Shown: in pieces, positions 15,119-16,631 of the stretch
Position numbering within the stretch: the stretch's first letter is position 1
Layout of the letters: every line of letters starts with the position of its first letter
DNA from: Candidatus Sulfotelmatobacter sp.
GTDB taxonomy: Bacteria > Acidobacteriota > Terriglobia > Terriglobales > Acidobacteriaceae
NCBI GenBank assembly: GCA_030040725.1
Contig: JASHTD010000495.1
Coordinates: forward strand, 1-16,631
Length of the DNA: 16,631 bases
Direction: 5' to 3'
Position numbers and translations under genes: made by a program
Notes under the pieces: generated by a model
Told to the model about the DNA's origin: nothing
Seen by the model: only the letters and a program-made list of their open reading frames with translations
The model's database searches: none

Positions 15119-15850
15119 CTACTTTGCCTTAAATGTGAAATCGGCCGTTGCCGATCCCCCTGCTGCTACGGTGACCTTCTGGGTTTGGGTCTCGTCCGGC
15201 TCGTGCCAAGCCTTTACCGTATAGCTGCCTGGCGGAACGTTCTTGATCGTGTAGTGACCGCTGTCGTCAGTAACTGCGTACGGGCCTTTCACTACTACAA
15301 ACCAGCCGTGCATCCAGGGATGAATGTTGCACTGGACTGGAATCACCTCTGGGTTCTTCCAAGCCTTGGTCACGGGCGGAGCCCCGGGCGGCTGCGACTG
15401 GTTCCATCCCACGTTGATCATCGGGTTGGGAAGCGGGTGAATATTATGCGCCGTCTGATCGCTGGTAATGACCTTGAACTCCTGAGTTGTATCCAGCGCA
15501 AGCACATGCGGAGTGTACATGCAGTCTTTCTGATCGAACACCGGAACTGAAGTTTCGGTCTTGGCATCCCCGGACCAACCATCCAGATACAGGACAGCGT
15601 CTGCCACGCCGCCGCCGGAGCCGACCACCCAAGTCTCCAAGTGAGCGGGACTGTTGGCGTGCTGTTTCACACAATATGGATCCTTGGACATGTCAATACC
15701 CTTCATATGCGGAGCCGGGCCGTCGAGTTTTACGGTCCCGGTGATACTGCCTTCTCCGGCGGCATTCACTTTCTGGCCTAGAATTAAGGCTCCACAACAC
15801 AATAAAACTATCGCTGATAGTACAGCGCCGAAATGGTACCGATTCTTCAT
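15119..15850 (-). CDS. Exported blue-copper (amicyanin-loop) protein with carboxypeptidase-regulatory-like domain
   Basis: 243 residues with a signal peptide (MKNRYH, hydrophobic core about 8-25, cleavage near KVNA-A at 30-31). A type-1 copper site can be assembled from H135 or H138 (TAHNIH) and C174, H177 and M180 in QCNIHPWMHG. The C-x2-H-x2-M spacing equals the short amicyanin loop and is shorter than plastocyanin (C-x2-H-x4-M). The C-terminal DDSGHYTIKNVPPGSYTVKAWHEP is a regulatory/SpaA-like beta-sandwich repeat. Extra cysteines C60 and C110 might form a disulfide. Its place ahead of subunit II suggests a periplasmic electron donor to CuA or a copper-delivery protein; both are inference. 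ATG 15850 is chosen for AAGGAG at 15860-15865 with 9-base spacing; GTG 15856 is possible. Confidence 0.87.
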   Translation of the reverse strand: MKNRYHFGAVLSAIVLLCCGALILGQKVNAAGEGSITGTVKLDGPAPHMKGIDMSKDPYCVKQHANSPAHLETWVVGSGGGVADAVLYLDGWSGDAKTETSVPVFDQKDCMYTPHVLALDTTQEFKVITSDQTAHNIHPLPNPMINVGWNQSQPPGAPPVTKAWKNPEVIPVQCNIHPWMHGWFVVVKGPYAVTDDSGHYTIKNVPPGSYTVKAWHEPDETQTQKVTVAAGGSATADFTFKAK

Positions 15851-15859
15851 AAACACGTT

Positions 15860-15865
15860 CTCCTT
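15860..15865 (-). promoter_or_regulatory. Ribosome-binding site of the cupredoxin gene
   Basis: AAGGAG on the minus strand, 9 bases from ATG 15850 but only 3 from GTG 15856. It therefore favours the ATG start. It sits in the 73-base gap after the di-haem cytochrome gene. Confidence 0.65.
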
Positions 15866-15923
15866 GGTAGCTACAAAGCTGAACCTACTATTTGCGATGC
15901 CGTTGTAGCCCCTGCTGTTGGCC

Positions 15924-16631
15924 CTACGGGTTTGGATTCACCGGTTTCAGATCCATGGTTTTCGCGAGCTCTTTTGCCTTGCTCGGTTCCTGCATGAAGG
16001 TGCGCAGATAGAAAACCAGGTCCCACGCCTCGTCGGGTTTGATGTTGTCGGCAAACGACGGCATCGGAGTGCCGTCGAGGCCGGTCATGAAAATCTTGTA
16101 GATATCACGATCGGTGTCGCCGCATTTCGGCCGCGACCCTTCGGTAAAGTTAAAGGGTGCGATCGGCCGGCCAAGATCGTCGGTAAGAGTGGACGCCGAG
16201 GGACCATTGGCCATCCCCTGCACGCCGTGGCACTTCCAGCATTGCACCTTGGCAAAAACCTCACGTCCGGCCTTGATGCGCTCCGGAGTGACTTCCGGCT
16301 CGGGAGGAATGGTGATCGGCGTTCCTGGCTTTTCCGTGACAAAGCGCGGCGAAAAATGCTTCACATAGGCCACAAGATCGGCGCGTTGCTGCTTGGTGAA
16401 TTGACTCCATTGCGGCATGGCAGAGCGGTCCAGACCGCGCGCAATGGTGTCAAACAAGTCTTCGTCCGTCGGCAATGTGCCGGTTGGAGTGGAGCGGCAC
16501 TTGAATACGCCCAACTGGAAATCGCGGGGCTTTGGCCACATCGGCGGATCCAGCCACTGCCCCACCTCGCCGTTGCCGTCCCCCATATCGCCGTGGCAAC
16601 TGACGCAGTATCGCTTGTAATCATATTTCGA
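15924..16631 (-). CDS. Di-haem cytochrome c (5' end outside window)
   Basis: The frame is open to the window edge, giving the last 235 residues. Two c-type haem motifs are seen: CVSCH (fragment residues 9-13) and CWKCH (131-135). Likely axial methionines are M72 in SAMPQW and M190 in GTPMPSF. The two halves each look like a class I cytochrome c domain, joined by a Pro-rich linker at about 100-115. ATG at 16586 is only an internal methionine: taking it as the start would cut off the first haem site, which is encoded at 16593-16607. Being the first visible gene of the oxidase operon, it probably carries electrons from a quinol-oxidising complex to CuA or is a bound subunit. A signal peptide or membrane anchor would lie outside the window. 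Confidence 0.88.
   Translation of the reverse strand, partial: SKYDYKRYCVSCHGDMGDGNGEVGQWLDPPMWPKPRDFQLGVFKCRSTPTGTLPTDEDLFDTIARGLDRSAMPQWSQFTKQQRADLVAYVKHFSPRFVTEKPGTPITIPPEPEVTPERIKAGREVFAKVQCWKCHGVQGMANGPSASTLTDDLGRPIAPFNFTEGSRPKCGDTDRDIYKIFMTGLDGTPMPSFADNIKPDEAWDLVFYLRTFMQEPSKAKELAKTMDLKPVNPNP

Overview
This window looks like chromosomal DNA of an Acidobacteriota member, probably Terriglobia- or Koribacter-like. That is an inference from gene content: a di-haem cytochrome resembling the photosynthetic reaction-centre cytochrome subunit, a PHM-like copper protein, a cytochrome oxidase operon with two subunit III genes, and GC-rich intergenic hairpins. The base composition appears moderately GC-rich. 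No rRNA, tRNA, CRISPR array, insertion sequence or phage gene was recognised, and no stretch over 300 bases lacks a gene.

Left arm (1-10203, all + strand). It opens with the C-terminal part of a copper type II monooxygenase-like protein. An ArnT-like membrane glycosyltransferase and a secreted di-haem c-type cytochrome with an extra C-terminal domain follow. Next is a compact nitrogen-control locus: ammonium channel amt, PII protein glnK and the PII-modifying enzyme glnD. Together they would import ammonium, sense 2-oxoglutarate/ATP/glutamine status and gate the channel. A likely intrinsic terminator overlaps the end of glnD. A REP-like hairpin and a secreted amidohydrolase complete this arm.

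Right arm (10234-16631, all - strand, convergent with the left arm). This is a respiratory oxidase operon. In transcription order it encodes a di-haem cytochrome c (cut by the window edge), a blue-copper protein with an amicyanin-type ligand loop, oxidase subunit II (CuA), subunit I, two different subunit III proteins, subunit IV, and a 98-residue membrane protein with a CxxC motif. The two leading genes are plausible electron donors to CuA.

The most notable observation is in the oxidase itself. Subunit I keeps the haem and CuB ligands, the cross-link tyrosine and the D-channel residues. However, the conserved K-channel lysine position is valine, and the Mg-site aspartate is alanine. In subunit II the matching Mg-site glutamate is glutamine, and both tryptophans of the usual electron-entry motif are phenylalanine. 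Together with the duplicated subunit III and the unrecognised CxxC protein, this suggests a divergent A-type oxidase worth closer study.
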